NCBI RefSeq assembly: GCF_003286075.1
Contig: NZ_QLUV01000001.1
Coordinates: 558,001 to 622,000 of the forward strand
Source: Paracoccus endophyticus
GTDB lineage: Bacteria; Pseudomonadota; Alphaproteobacteria; Rhodobacterales; Rhodobacteraceae
DNA: 64,000 nt
Direction of reading: 5' to 3'
Both the position numbers and the translations under genes were made by a program. This document shows positions 17,151 through 27,275 of the stretch, one piece after another (the stretch's first letter is position 1; each line of letters starts with the position of its first letter). Under the pieces are notes generated by a model that was not told the DNA's origin, searched no databases, and was given only the letters and a program-made list of their open reading frames with translations.

Positions 17151-18487
17151 CAGCGTGCCACGGGCGCAGCACCCACCGCCGTCCGGGTGGCCGCGCCTCG
17201 GTCGATGGTGCCGGGACCGGCCGCGCTGGCCTGTGCGGCGGGGGCCTGTGCGGGGACCGCCTGCGCGTCACCGGCGGGGCGCGCGCCATCCGCGGCCCCG
17301 GTCGCGGCAGGGCGTTCCACCGAGAGCGCGCCGATCTCGCGCACGACGCCGGTGGCGTCGATCTCGACCGGAACGGTCGTCACCTCGGCGCCGTCGCGCA
17401 GGTTGGTCAGCCCGTCCAGCACCAGCATGTCGCCGGCCTCGACCCCTTGGGTGACGATCCAGGCGTTCTCGTGCGTGCCGGTTTCGGTCAGCACCACCTG
17501 ATCGGCGCGGCCGTCGCGCACCAGAAAGGCGGTCAGGGCGCCGCTGGCCGCGCGGCTGGTCGCGCGCTGGGGGACGAGGACCGCGTTGACCGTGCCGACC
17601 GTCACCTCGACGCGCAGGAACTGCCCCGGCAGGATCAGGCGGTCGGGGTTGGGAAACTCCAGCCGGACAGGCACCGTGCCGGTCGTGGCCGACACCGCGA
17701 TGCCGGGGCTGACCAGTCGCCCGCCCAGCGGATAGGCCTGCCCGGTTTCCAGGATCAGCCGCGCGTCCGGCCCCGCGCTGGGCTGCAGGTTGCCCTGAGT
17801 CGCGCGGTCCCGGTCACGCAGGACGCGCGCCCGGCTTTGCGAGACATCGACATAGATCGGGTCAAGCTGCGTGACCGTGGTCAGCGGCGCGGTCTGGCTG
17901 GCGGTCACCAGGTCGCCGACCGAGACCGCCGCGATATCGACGACGCCGTCGATGGGGCTGCGGATGACGGCGTGGTCCAGCGCCAGTTGCGCCAGGTCGC
18001 GCTCGGCCCGCGCGCCCGCCAGCACCGCCCGCGCGCCCGCCAGCGCGACCTGCGCGGTCTCCAGCTCGGCCTGGCTGACCCCGGTCCCCTGCAGGCGGTC
18101 ATAGCGATCCACCGTCGCCTGCGCGCCGCTGACGGCAACCTCGGCGCCGGTGACGGCGACCTCGGCCGCGGTCAGTTCGGCCGCCAGCGTCTCGGTGTCC
18201 AGGCGGAACAGCACGGTCCCGCGGGCGACCTGCTCGCCGCCGCGATGGGCGATCTCGACGATCTCGCCGCCCACCTGCGGGCGAATCTCGGTGCGGGCCA
18301 CGGCGACGGCGCGGCCCGGCAGGGTGACGGTCACGGTCACGTCCTCGCGCCGCAGGGGGGTCACGCCGACGGCGGCCGGGCCGGGTGGACCGGCGCCGCC
18401 CGCTGGCGGGCCCGCGCCCTGCTGGGCCAGCGCCGGCAGGGCCAGCGCGGCGCACAGCACGATCAGGGCTAGACGGGACAGCAGCAT
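17150..18487 (-). CDS. RND efflux periplasmic adaptor (membrane fusion protein)
   Basis: Adaptor of 445 residues linking the RND pump to an outer membrane channel. A signal peptide (LLSRLALIVLCAALALPALA) is followed by the lipoyl half-motifs, a coiled-coil hairpin region (about residues 80-160, many alternating Ala/Glu) and beta-barrel segments. DHAVIRSPIDGVV is typical of the family. The C-terminus has a long Ala/Pro-rich tail. There is no lipobox cysteine, so it is probably a soluble periplasmic form. The start ATG 18487 follows a GAGGTGG ribosome site. It is translationally coupled to the pump gene. Confidence 0.94.
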   Translation of the reverse strand: MLLSRLALIVLCAALALPALAQQGAGPPAGGAGPPGPAAVGVTPLRREDVTVTVTLPGRAVAVARTEIRPQVGGEIVEIAHRGGEQVARGTVLFRLDTETLAAELTAAEVAVTGAEVAVSGAQATVDRYDRLQGTGVSQAELETAQVALAGARAVLAGARAERDLAQLALDHAVIRSPIDGVVDIAAVSVGDLVTASQTAPLTTVTQLDPIYVDVSQSRARVLRDRDRATQGNLQPSAGPDARLILETGQAYPLGGRLVSPGIAVSATTGTVPVRLEFPNPDRLILPGQFLRVEVTVGTVNAVLVPQRATSRAASGALTAFLVRDGRADQVVLTETGTHENAWIVTQGVEAGDMLVLDGLTNLRDGAEVTTVPVEIDATGVVREIGALSVERPAATGAADGARPAGDAQAVPAQAPAAQASAAGPGTIDRGAATRTAVGAAPVAR

Positions 18488-18599
18488 GACCACCTCGGGC
18501 GCGCGTTCTCCTTGGTGTGGCAGCACGGTCCGGTCCGATCAACCCGCGGCCGAGGGGATCGCCATCACGCCCGCGTAACCCCGGCGAGAGATCCGGCGC

Positions 18600-19610
18600 T
18601 CAGCCCAGCCATCCGGCAAACCGCAGCCCGTCGTCCAGCGTGGCCACCTGGGCGGCCGGCGTGCCGGGGCCGATCGCCAGCGGCGGCAGGCGCATGGCCG
18701 CGCGCGGGATGTCGGTCGCCATCGCGACGCAGCGCTCCAGCGCGATGCCGCCGTCGCGGTGCAGGCGGCGCAGGCAGGTCACCAGATCGACATGCGCGCC
18801 CGCCAGCGCCCCTTCGGCGTTCACCAGCCGGCCGTCCCGGACCGTGATCTCGCGCCCGTAAAGGCTGAAGCGGTCCGGCCCGCCCACGGTCGGCATCGCG
18901 TCCGACACCAGAAGGCTGCGGTCGGGGCGGTGCGCGGCCAGCGCGATGCGCAGCGCGTCCCAGGCGACGTGGTGGCCGTCGGCGATCAGCCCGACATAGG
19001 CGTCCGACAGGATCGCGGCGCCCACCAGCCCCGGCGCGCGGTGCCCCAGCGGCGGCATGGCGTTGAACAGATGCGTGACCATCGTCACGCCCTGCGCAAA
19101 GGCCGCGCGGGCCTGATCGGCGCTGGCCATGCTGTGACCCGCCGACAGCACCACCCCCAGCGCCGCCGCCTGCGCCAGCCACGCGGGGTCCGCCCGTTCC
19201 GGGGCCAGCGTCAGCATCACCGGCACGCCCGCCGCGCGCAGCCGGGCCAGCACCGCCATCGTGCGCGCGTCGGGCGGGCGGATGTGGCGGGCGTCGTGGG
19301 TGCCGCGCTTGTCGGGCGCGATGTGGGGCCCCTCGATGTGCAGCCCCTCGATGCCCTCGCCGCGCGCGGCCAGGACGGCGTCGGCGGCGGCCTCCATCAC
19401 CTCGGGCGCGTCGGTGATGACGGTGGGCAGGATGGCATGGGTGCCCAGCCCCCGGTGTGCCGCGCGCACGGCGCGCAGGCCGGCGGGCGAAGGGTCGGCG
19501 TTCACCAGCACGCCCCCGCCGCCGTTCACCTGCAGGTCGGTCGGACCGGGGATCGCCAGATGCGGGCGTGCGTCGGGGCGGTCGGCGCCCAGGGGACGGA
19601 CCTCGGCCAC
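18600..19610 (-). CDS. nagA: N-acetylglucosamine-6-phosphate deacetylase (start uncertain)
   Basis: Removes the acetyl group from N-acetylglucosamine-6-phosphate. Motifs include TDLQVNGGGGVL (as in E. coli-type enzymes), GLHIEGPHI with the metal-binding Glu, VLSAGHSMA and VTHLFNAMPPLGHR with the metal histidines, and LLVSDAMP. The first canonical start is GTG 19610, which gives 336 residues. The frame continues upstream through sequence resembling the family's N-terminal strand (IAPDLTWQAG). No ATG, GTG or TTG occurs there before the nagK stop. A CTG at 19684-19686 overlaps that stop as CTGA and could be a rare start. Hence the annotated 5' end is a minimum. Confidence 0.9.
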   Translation of the reverse strand: MAEVRPLGADRPDARPHLAIPGPTDLQVNGGGGVLVNADPSPAGLRAVRAAHRGLGTHAILPTVITDAPEVMEAAADAVLAARGEGIEGLHIEGPHIAPDKRGTHDARHIRPPDARTMAVLARLRAAGVPVMLTLAPERADPAWLAQAAALGVVLSAGHSMASADQARAAFAQGVTMVTHLFNAMPPLGHRAPGLVGAAILSDAYVGLIADGHHVAWDALRIALAAHRPDRSLLVSDAMPTVGGPDRFSLYGREITVRDGRLVNAEGALAGAHVDLVTCLRRLHRDGGIALERCVAMATDIPRAAMRLPPLAIGPGTPAAQVATLDDGLRFAGWLG

Positions 19611-19681
19611 CCGCCCGCGCGCGATGCGGATCGCAAGGCCGGGGCGCAGCGCGCCCGCCTGCCAGGTCAGGTCGGGGGCGA

Positions 19682-20605
19682 TCAGGGCGTCCAGGGCAGG
19701 GATCCGTCCGCGATGCGCCGGGCCAGCAGCGCCGCGCCGCGCACCCCGCTGGCATCGCCAAAGCGCGCGACCCGGATCGCCGGCGCGGGCACCCCGGCCA
19801 TCAGCCGGGCGGGCAGCGCGTCCGTCAGCCGCTGCGCCACGCCGGGCATCTGCGACAGCCCCCCGCCCAGCACGACCACGCGCGGGTCGATGGTCATCTG
19901 CAACATCTCAAGGCACTCGGCCGCAAGGTCGGCCCAGACCGCCAGCACCGGCGCGGCCGCCTCGCCGGCGGCGACCAGTTGCGGCGCGCTCAGCGGCCCC
20001 AGCCCGGCGTGCTGGGCCAGTCGGGTCAGCCCCGGCCCCGCGACATAGGTTTCCACGCAGCCCTCGCGCCCGCAGCCGCAGGGCCACAGCGGCAGGCCGT
20101 GGCGCAGCAGGGCGCGGGCGGGCATCCCGGCGTGGCCGATCTCGACGGCGATACCGCCGTAGCGGGGCGCGGGCGCGCCCGCGGTGCACAGCCCCGCCGC
20201 GACCCCGGTCCCGAGGATCAGCCCCACCGCCGCGTCAGAACCCTCGGCCGCGCCGCCGTTCGCCTCGGAAAAGGCCAGCGCCATCGAATCGTTCATCACC
20301 GGCAGGCGGCGGCCCAGCCGAGCGATCAGGTGGCGCTGCATCGGCTGGCCGCTGATCGGCAGGTTGGCCGTCCGCGCGATGCCGCTGTCGGGTTCCACGA
20401 CGCCGGTCATGGCGATGCCGACCGGCAGGTCCGCAGCACCCGCCTGCCCCGCCAGCCAGCCCACCTGCGCGGCCAGCGCGTCGAAGAACGCGTCCGCGCT
20501 GTCGCGGGGCGTCGGCACGCGATGGGTCGCCACCGTCTCCAGCGCGGCGTCGAACAGCCGCGCCTCGATCTTGGTTCCGCCGATGTCCAGCCCGCCGCAG
20601 ATCAC
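19682..20605 (-). CDS. nagK: ROK family kinase, probable N-acetylglucosamine kinase
   Basis: Sugar kinase of 307 residues in the ROK family. The ATP site is GLDIGGTKIEARLFD at the N-terminus. The catalytic Asp lies in VMNDSMALAFSEANGG and the zinc-binding CGCGREGCVETY motif near residue 175 is intact. Context with nagA makes N-acetylglucosamine the likely substrate. The start is GTG 20605, preceded by a GGGGGGACAGGG tract; this gives the canonical ROK N-terminus. The stop codon abuts or overlaps the nagA reading frame, so the two are one unit. An 82-bp gap separates it from the divergent cutC gene. Confidence 0.88.
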   Translation of the reverse strand: MICGGLDIGGTKIEARLFDAALETVATHRVPTPRDSADAFFDALAAQVGWLAGQAGAADLPVGIAMTGVVEPDSGIARTANLPISGQPMQRHLIARLGRRLPVMNDSMALAFSEANGGAAEGSDAAVGLILGTGVAAGLCTAGAPAPRYGGIAVEIGHAGMPARALLRHGLPLWPCGCGREGCVETYVAGPGLTRLAQHAGLGPLSAPQLVAAGEAAAPVLAVWADLAAECLEMLQMTIDPRVVVLGGGLSQMPGVAQRLTDALPARLMAGVPAPAIRVARFGDASGVRGAALLARRIADGSLPWTP

Positions 20606-20687
20606 CCCTGTCCCCCCTTGCCCGTTTGCCCCCGGTCCCTGCCGGTGTGATAACCCCCGGCGCGCAGACGCGCGAGAGGGGGATGGC

Positions 20688-21431
20688 ATGCAGCTGGAAA
20701 TCGTCGTGGACGACGCCGAGGGGCTGGCGCTGGCCGCAGCAGGCGGGGCCGACCGGATCGAACTGTGCGCGGCGCTGGCGCTGGGCGCGCTGACCCCGTC
20801 CGTGGGGCTGATGCGGCGGGCGGCGGCCTGTGGCGTGCCGGTCCATGCGATGATCCGGCCGCGAGCCGGGGATTTCCTGTTCTCGGCCGACGACCTGTCT
20901 GTCGCGCTGGACGACATCCGCGCCGTCCGCGACGCGGGGCTGGCGGGCGTCGTCATCGGCGTCTCGCGCCCCGACGGGCGGCTGGATGCCGAGGCGCTGG
21001 CCCGCCAGATCGACGCCGCCGCCGGGATCGAGGTGACGCTGCACCGCTGTTTCGACGTGACCCCGGACGCCGCGCAGGCGCTTGAGGCGGCTGTGGCGCT
21101 GGGCGTGACCCGGATCATGACCGCAGGCCACGCCGCCCGCGCGGTGGACGGGGCGGCGGCCCTGTCGGCGCTGGTCGTGCAGGCCGCGGGTCGCATCCAG
21201 ATCATGGCCGGCGGCGGGGTCGAGGCGGCCCATGTCCCAGCCTTTGCGGCGGCCGCCGTGGACGCGGTCCATGCCGCGTGCAGCGTGGCGCGCCCCGTCG
21301 CCGGCCCGCGGGGCAGCCTGCGGATCGCGCCCGACCGGCCCCGCACCGACGCCGCCCTGATCGCGGCGCTGCGCGCGGCCGTGACGGCGGCGCGCACTGG
21401 CGGGGCTTTCCTTGCGCGCCAATCGGATTAG
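20688..21431 (+). CDS. cutC: CutC family protein
   Basis: TIM-barrel protein of 247 residues from the CutC family. Family segments are LEIVVDDAEGLALAAAGGAD, GADRIELC, MIRPRAGDF and the HRCFDVTPD motif with the conserved histidine. The family name comes from a copper-homeostasis phenotype, but a copper role is not well supported for most members. Here it stands head to head with nagK-nagA, so a role in amino-sugar metabolism is a reasonable alternative. It also precedes xdhA by 21 nt on the same strand, so part of its transcript could read into the xanthine dehydrogenase genes. Confidence 0.9.
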   Translation: MQLEIVVDDAEGLALAAAGGADRIELCAALALGALTPSVGLMRRAAACGVPVHAMIRPRAGDFLFSADDLSVALDDIRAVRDAGLAGVVIGVSRPDGRLDAEALARQIDAAAGIEVTLHRCFDVTPDAAQALEAAVALGVTRIMTAGHAARAVDGAAALSALVVQAAGRIQIMAGGGVEAAHVPAFAAAAVDAVHAACSVARPVAGPRGSLRIAPDRPRTDAALIAALRAAVTAARTGGAFLARQSD

Positions 21432-21452
21432 GCTTGGCGGCAAGGGGGCGCG

Positions 21453-22904
<1,452 letters not shown>

Positions 22905-22906
22905 CC

Positions 22907-25231
22907 ATGAAGGACGCGAGCGACACCACCATCCGGGGCGGCGTGCACCAGTCCGTGCCCCATGATTCCGCCGTGCTGCACGTCACCGGACAGGCCGATT
23001 ATACCGACGACCTGCCCGAGCCGGTGGGCACGCTGCACGCCTGTCTGGGCCTGTCGCAGATCGCGCACGGTCGCATCCGGTCGATGGACCTGGACCCGGT
23101 CCGCGCCGCGCCGGGCGTCGTCGGCGTGCTGACCGCCGCCGACCTGCCGGGCCACAACGACGTGTCGCCGCAGGGGCGGGGCGACGATCCGATCCTGGCG
23201 GACGGCGTCGTGCAGTTCTGGGGCCAGCCGGTCTTTGCGGTCATTGCCGAAACCCGCGACCAGGCCCGGCGGGCGGCGGCGCTGGCGCGCATCGACTATG
23301 ACCCGCTGCCGCACCTGCTGGACCCGATCGCCGCGCGCGACGGCGGCGCGGGCTATGTGACGCCGCCCCTGACTCTGACGCGCGGCGACGCCGACGCGGC
23401 GCTGGCGGCCGCGCCCCGCCGCATCGACGGGCGCTTTGCCATCGGCGGGCAGGATCATTTCTACCTTGAGGGCCAGATCGCCCTGGCCATTCCCGGCGAG
23501 CGGGACGAGATCGCGCTGCACGTCTCGACCCAGCACCCGACCGAGGTGCAGCACATGGTGGCCCATGCGCTGGGGGTGCCGGCGGCGGCGGTGGTCGTGA
23601 CGGTGCGGCGCATGGGGGGCGGGTTCGGGGGCAAGGAAACCCAGATGAACCTGTTCGCCTGCGTGGCCGCCATCGCGGCGAAACGCTGGCGCCGGGCCGT
23701 CAAGCTGCGCCCGGACCGCGACGACGACATGACCGCGACGGGCAAGCGCCATGATTTCGTCGTCGACTACAGCGTGGGCTTTGACGACGACGGGCGCATC
23801 CTGGGCGTCACCGGTGACTATTACGCCCGCTGCGGGTTCTCGGCCGACCTGTCGGGTCCGGTGACGGACCGGGCGCTGTTTCACGGCGACAACGCCTATT
23901 TCTATCCGGCGGTGCGGCTGCGGTCGCACCCGATTAAGACGAACACCGTCTCCAACACCGCCTTTCGCGGCTTTGGCGGCCCGCAGGGCGTCATCACGGC
24001 CGAACGGATGATCGAGGACATCGCCTATGCGCTGGATCGCGATCCGCTGGACGTGCGGCGGGCCAATCTGTACCGCGACGGCGACCTGACCCCCTATCAC
24101 CAGCCGGTCGAGGACATGATCCTGCCCCGCCTGCTGGACGAGCTTGAGGCGTCGTCCGATTACCGCCGCCGGCGCCAGGCGGTGCTGGACTGGAACGCGC
24201 GGATGCAGGCGGGCGACGGCCCGATCCGCCGCGGCATCGCGCTGACCCCGGTCAAGTTCGGCATCAGCTTTACCGCCACGCATTTCAACCAGGCGGGCGC
24301 GCTGGTCCATGTGTATGCGGACGGCTCGATCCACCTGAACCACGGCGGCTGCGAGATGGGGCAGGGCCTGCACGTCAAGGTGGCGCAGGTCGTGGCCGAT
24401 GCGTTCCAGGTCGATCTGGGGCTGGTCCATGTCACGCGGACGGCCACCGACAAGGTGCCCAACACCTCGGCCACGGCGGCCTCGACCGGGACGGACCTGA
24501 ACGGCATGGCGGCGCTGGACGCCTGCGGGCAGATCAGGGCGCGGCTGGTCGCGTTCGCCTGCGCGGCCAAGGGGCTGACGCCGGATCAGGTGCGCTTCGC
24601 CGACGGCTGCGTCCACATGGGCGGCGAATCGATGCGCTGGTCGGAGTTCATCGAGACCGCCTATCTGGCCCGCGTCCACCTGTCCGCCGCCGGGTTCTAT
24701 CGCACGCCCAAGATCCACTGGGACCGCACGACCGGGCGCGGGCGGCCGTTCTATTACTTTGCCTATGGCGCGGCCGTGACCGAGGTATCGGTGGACACGC
24801 TGAGCGGCGAATACGTGATCGAACGCGCCGACATCCTGCACGACGCGGGCCGCAGCCTGAACCCGGCCATCGACATCGGCCAGATCGAGGGCGGCTATGT
24901 TCAGGGCGTTGGCTGGCTGACCAGCGAGGAATTGTGGTGGGACGCGCAGGGCCGTCTGCGGACGCACGCGCCCTCGACCTACAAGATCCCGCTGGCGGGC
25001 GACCGGCCGCGGGTCTTCAACGTGGCGCGGGCCGACTGGTCGGAAAACCGCGAGATGACGATCAAGCGGTCCAAGGCGGTGGGCGAGCCGCCGTTCATGC
25101 TGGGCATCTCGGCGTTTCAGGCGATCGGCATGGCGGTGGCCTCGGTCGCCAATTACCGCGAAAACCCGCGGCTGGACGCGCCCGCGACGCCGGAACGGGT
25201 GCTGATGGCGGTGGAACGGCTGCGGCGATGA
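22907..25231 (+). CDS. xdhB: xanthine dehydrogenase large (molybdopterin) subunit
   Basis: Molybdenum-cofactor subunit that hydroxylates hypoxanthine and xanthine to urate; 774 residues. Family landmarks are TGQADYTDDLPEP at the N-terminus, the cofactor motif MGGGFGGKETQ, the AFRGFGGPQG segment with the substrate arginine, and GGCEMGQGLH. The catalytic glutamate lies in KAVGEPPFMLG near the C-terminus. The stop overlaps the xdhC start as ATGA. ATG 22907 was chosen because it directly follows the xdhA stop and yields the standard N-terminus. Confidence 0.97.
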   Translation: MKDASDTTIRGGVHQSVPHDSAVLHVTGQADYTDDLPEPVGTLHACLGLSQIAHGRIRSMDLDPVRAAPGVVGVLTAADLPGHNDVSPQGRGDDPILADGVVQFWGQPVFAVIAETRDQARRAAALARIDYDPLPHLLDPIAARDGGAGYVTPPLTLTRGDADAALAAAPRRIDGRFAIGGQDHFYLEGQIALAIPGERDEIALHVSTQHPTEVQHMVAHALGVPAAAVVVTVRRMGGGFGGKETQMNLFACVAAIAAKRWRRAVKLRPDRDDDMTATGKRHDFVVDYSVGFDDDGRILGVTGDYYARCGFSADLSGPVTDRALFHGDNAYFYPAVRLRSHPIKTNTVSNTAFRGFGGPQGVITAERMIEDIAYALDRDPLDVRRANLYRDGDLTPYHQPVEDMILPRLLDELEASSDYRRRRQAVLDWNARMQAGDGPIRRGIALTPVKFGISFTATHFNQAGALVHVYADGSIHLNHGGCEMGQGLHVKVAQVVADAFQVDLGLVHVTRTATDKVPNTSATAASTGTDLNGMAALDACGQIRARLVAFACAAKGLTPDQVRFADGCVHMGGESMRWSEFIETAYLARVHLSAAGFYRTPKIHWDRTTGRGRPFYYFAYGAAVTEVSVDTLSGEYVIERADILHDAGRSLNPAIDIGQIEGGYVQGVGWLTSEELWWDAQGRLRTHAPSTYKIPLAGDRPRVFNVARADWSENREMTIKRSKAVGEPPFMLGISAFQAIGMAVASVANYRENPRLDAPATPERVLMAVERLRR

Positions 25232-25953
25232 TCCGGGTCCGCATCACCGCCGTCCGCGGGTCCACGCCGCGCGAGGCCGGGGCCGAGATGATGGTCGGCC
25301 CCGATACAGTGACCGGCAGCATCGGCGGCGGCGCGCTGGAATGGATGGCGATCGACCGCGCCCGCGCGATGCTGGCGCGGGGCGAGGACGGCGCCGCCAT
25401 GGACGTGCCGCTGGGCCCCGAGATCGGGCAGTGCTGCGGCGGACGCGTCACGCTGGCGCTGGACCGCGCGCCCGCCACGCCCGAACCCCCGCGCCCGCCC
25501 GTCCTGATCTTTGGCGCGGGCCATGTGGGCCGGGCACTGGCGCGCGCGCTGGCCCCGCTGCCGCTGGCCCCGCTGCTGATCGACAGCCGTGCCGCGGAAC
25601 TGGCCGCCGCCGGGGACGTGCCCGCGCGCCTGACGCCGCTGCCCGAATCCGAGATTCGTGCCGCCCCGCCCGGCGCGGCCATCGTCATCGTCACCCACGA
25701 CCATGCGCTGGATTTCCTGCTGGCCGCCGAGGCGCTGTCGTGGGGCCGCGCGGCCTATGTCGGCATGATCGGCAGCGCGTCCAAGCGCGCGGCCTTTGCG
25801 CGCCACGCCCGCGCGCAGGGGATCGACCCCGCGCCCCTGGTCTGCCCCATCGGGGCCAACCCGACCGGCGACAAGCGCCCCGCCGTCATCGCGGCCTTTG
25901 CCGCGGCCGAGGTGACGGCGCGGCTGCTGGCGCCGGCGCGGGCGATCGCATGA
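25228..25953 (+). CDS. xdhC: xanthine dehydrogenase accessory protein XdhC
   Basis: Chaperone that binds and sulfurates the molybdenum cofactor and inserts it into XdhB; it is not part of the final enzyme. The product is 241 residues. The N-terminal domain has RGSTPREAGAEMMV and SIGGGALEW, then GQCCGGRV with paired cysteines. The Rossmann domain follows (LIFGAGHVGRALARAL) and ends with YVGMIGSASKRAAF. It overlaps both neighbours by 4 nt, giving a tightly coupled xdhB-xdhC-guaD arrangement. Confidence 0.95.
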   Translation: MIRVRITAVRGSTPREAGAEMMVGPDTVTGSIGGGALEWMAIDRARAMLARGEDGAAMDVPLGPEIGQCCGGRVTLALDRAPATPEPPRPPVLIFGAGHVGRALARALAPLPLAPLLIDSRAAELAAAGDVPARLTPLPESEIRAAPPGAAIVIVTHDHALDFLLAAEALSWGRAAYVGMIGSASKRAAFARHARAQGIDPAPLVCPIGANPTGDKRPAVIAAFAAAEVTARLLAPARAIA

Positions 25954-27233
25954 GGACGCTGATCCGCGGCCGGTTGCTGACGTTCCACGCCGACCCGACC
26001 GACAGCGCCGCGGCGCACCGCCATGTCGAGGACGGCGCGCTGGTCGTGGCAGGCGGGTGCATCGCGGCGGTGGGCGACTACGCGGACCTGCGCGCCGAGG
26101 GCCTGCCCGAGATCGACCACCGGCCGCACCTGATCCTGCCCGGCTTCATCGACCCGCATATCCATTTCCCGCAACTGCAGGTCACTGCCAGCTGGGGCCG
26201 CGACCTGCTGGACTGGCTGAACCGCTATACCTTCCCCGAGGAAAGCCGCTTTGCCGACCCGGATCATGCCGCCTGGGCGGCCGGCGCGTTCCTGGACGAG
26301 CTGGCGCGCGCGGGCACGACCACGGCCAGCGTCTATGCCTCCAGCCACGCCGTGTCCGCCGACGCGCTGCTGGCCGAGGCGGACCGGCGCGGGCTGCGGA
26401 TGAACGTGGGCCGCGTGATGATGGACCGCAACGCCCCGCCGGGCGTGCTGGACACCGCGCAGTCGTCCTATGACGACAGCGCCGCGCTGGCCCGCCGCTG
26501 GCATGGGCATGGGCGGCTGTCCACCGTGATCACGCCGCGCTTTGCGATCACCTCAAGCCCCGCGCAGATGGCGGCGGCGCAGGCGCTGGCGCAGGATTTC
26601 CCCGACTGCCCGATCCAGACGCATCTGTCGGAAAACGGCGACGAGATCGCGCTGACCCTGCAGCTGTATCCCGACCGCCGCGATTACCTGGACATCTATG
26701 ACCACTACGGGCTGCTGGGGCCGCGCAGCCTGATGGGCCACTGCCTGCATCTGTCGGACCGCGAGATCGCGCGCATGGCGGACACCGGCACCCGCGCGAT
26801 CTCTTGCCCGACCTCGAACCTGTTCCTGGGCTCGGGGCTGTTTGACCGCAAGCGCCTGCACGGCGCCGGCATCGTCACCGGCGTCGCCACCGACATCGGC
26901 GGCGGCACCGACTGGTCGATGCTGCGGACGCTGGGCGAGGCTTACAAGGTGTCGCAGATGCGCGGCCACCGGCTGCACCCGCTGGAGCTGATGCACTGGG
27001 CCACGCGCGGCAACGCCCTGGCGATGGGGCTGGCCGACCGGATCGGGACGCTGGATGCGGGGTCCGAGGCCGATCTGGTCGTGCTGGACGCCCGCGCCAC
27101 GCCCGCGATGCGGCTGCGGATGGATCGCGCCGCCGATCTGGCGGACGAGCTGTTCGTGCTGACCACGATGGGCGACGACCGGGCGGTGGTGGAAACCTAT
27201 GCGGCGGGACGGCCCATGAAAAAGCCGGGCTGA
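25950..27233 (+). CDS. guaD: guanine deaminase
   Basis: Deaminates guanine to xanthine, the substrate of the xanthine dehydrogenase encoded just upstream. The product is 427 residues, an amidohydrolase with zinc. Visible motifs are GFIDPHIHFPQLQVTASWG with the metal HxH, LLDWLNRYTFPEE, QTHLSENGDE, HCLHLSDRE and ATDIGGGTDWSML with the metal aspartate. The start overlaps xdhC by 4 nt. The stop codon lies inside the loop of a strong terminator hairpin, so it closes the operon. Confidence 0.95.
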   Translation: MRTLIRGRLLTFHADPTDSAAAHRHVEDGALVVAGGCIAAVGDYADLRAEGLPEIDHRPHLILPGFIDPHIHFPQLQVTASWGRDLLDWLNRYTFPEESRFADPDHAAWAAGAFLDELARAGTTTASVYASSHAVSADALLAEADRRGLRMNVGRVMMDRNAPPGVLDTAQSSYDDSAALARRWHGHGRLSTVITPRFAITSSPAQMAAAQALAQDFPDCPIQTHLSENGDEIALTLQLYPDRRDYLDIYDHYGLLGPRSLMGHCLHLSDREIARMADTGTRAISCPTSNLFLGSGLFDRKRLHGAGIVTGVATDIGGGTDWSMLRTLGEAYKVSQMRGHRLHPLELMHWATRGNALAMGLADRIGTLDAGSEADLVVLDARATPAMRLRMDRAADLADELFVLTTMGDDRAVVETYAAGRPMKKPG

Positions 27234-27247
27234 CGCGCCCGGCTTTT
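27220..27247. terminator. bidirectional intrinsic terminator between guaD and phyR
   Basis: AAAAGCCGGGC (27220-27230) pairs with GCCCGGCTTTT (27237-27247) around a 6-nt loop. T-runs on both strands suit termination of guaD rightward and phyR leftward. The guaD stop codon TGA is the first part of the loop. Confidence 0.85.
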
Positions 27248-27275
27248 CCTGGTCCGAATACACCGGCAGAGGGCG

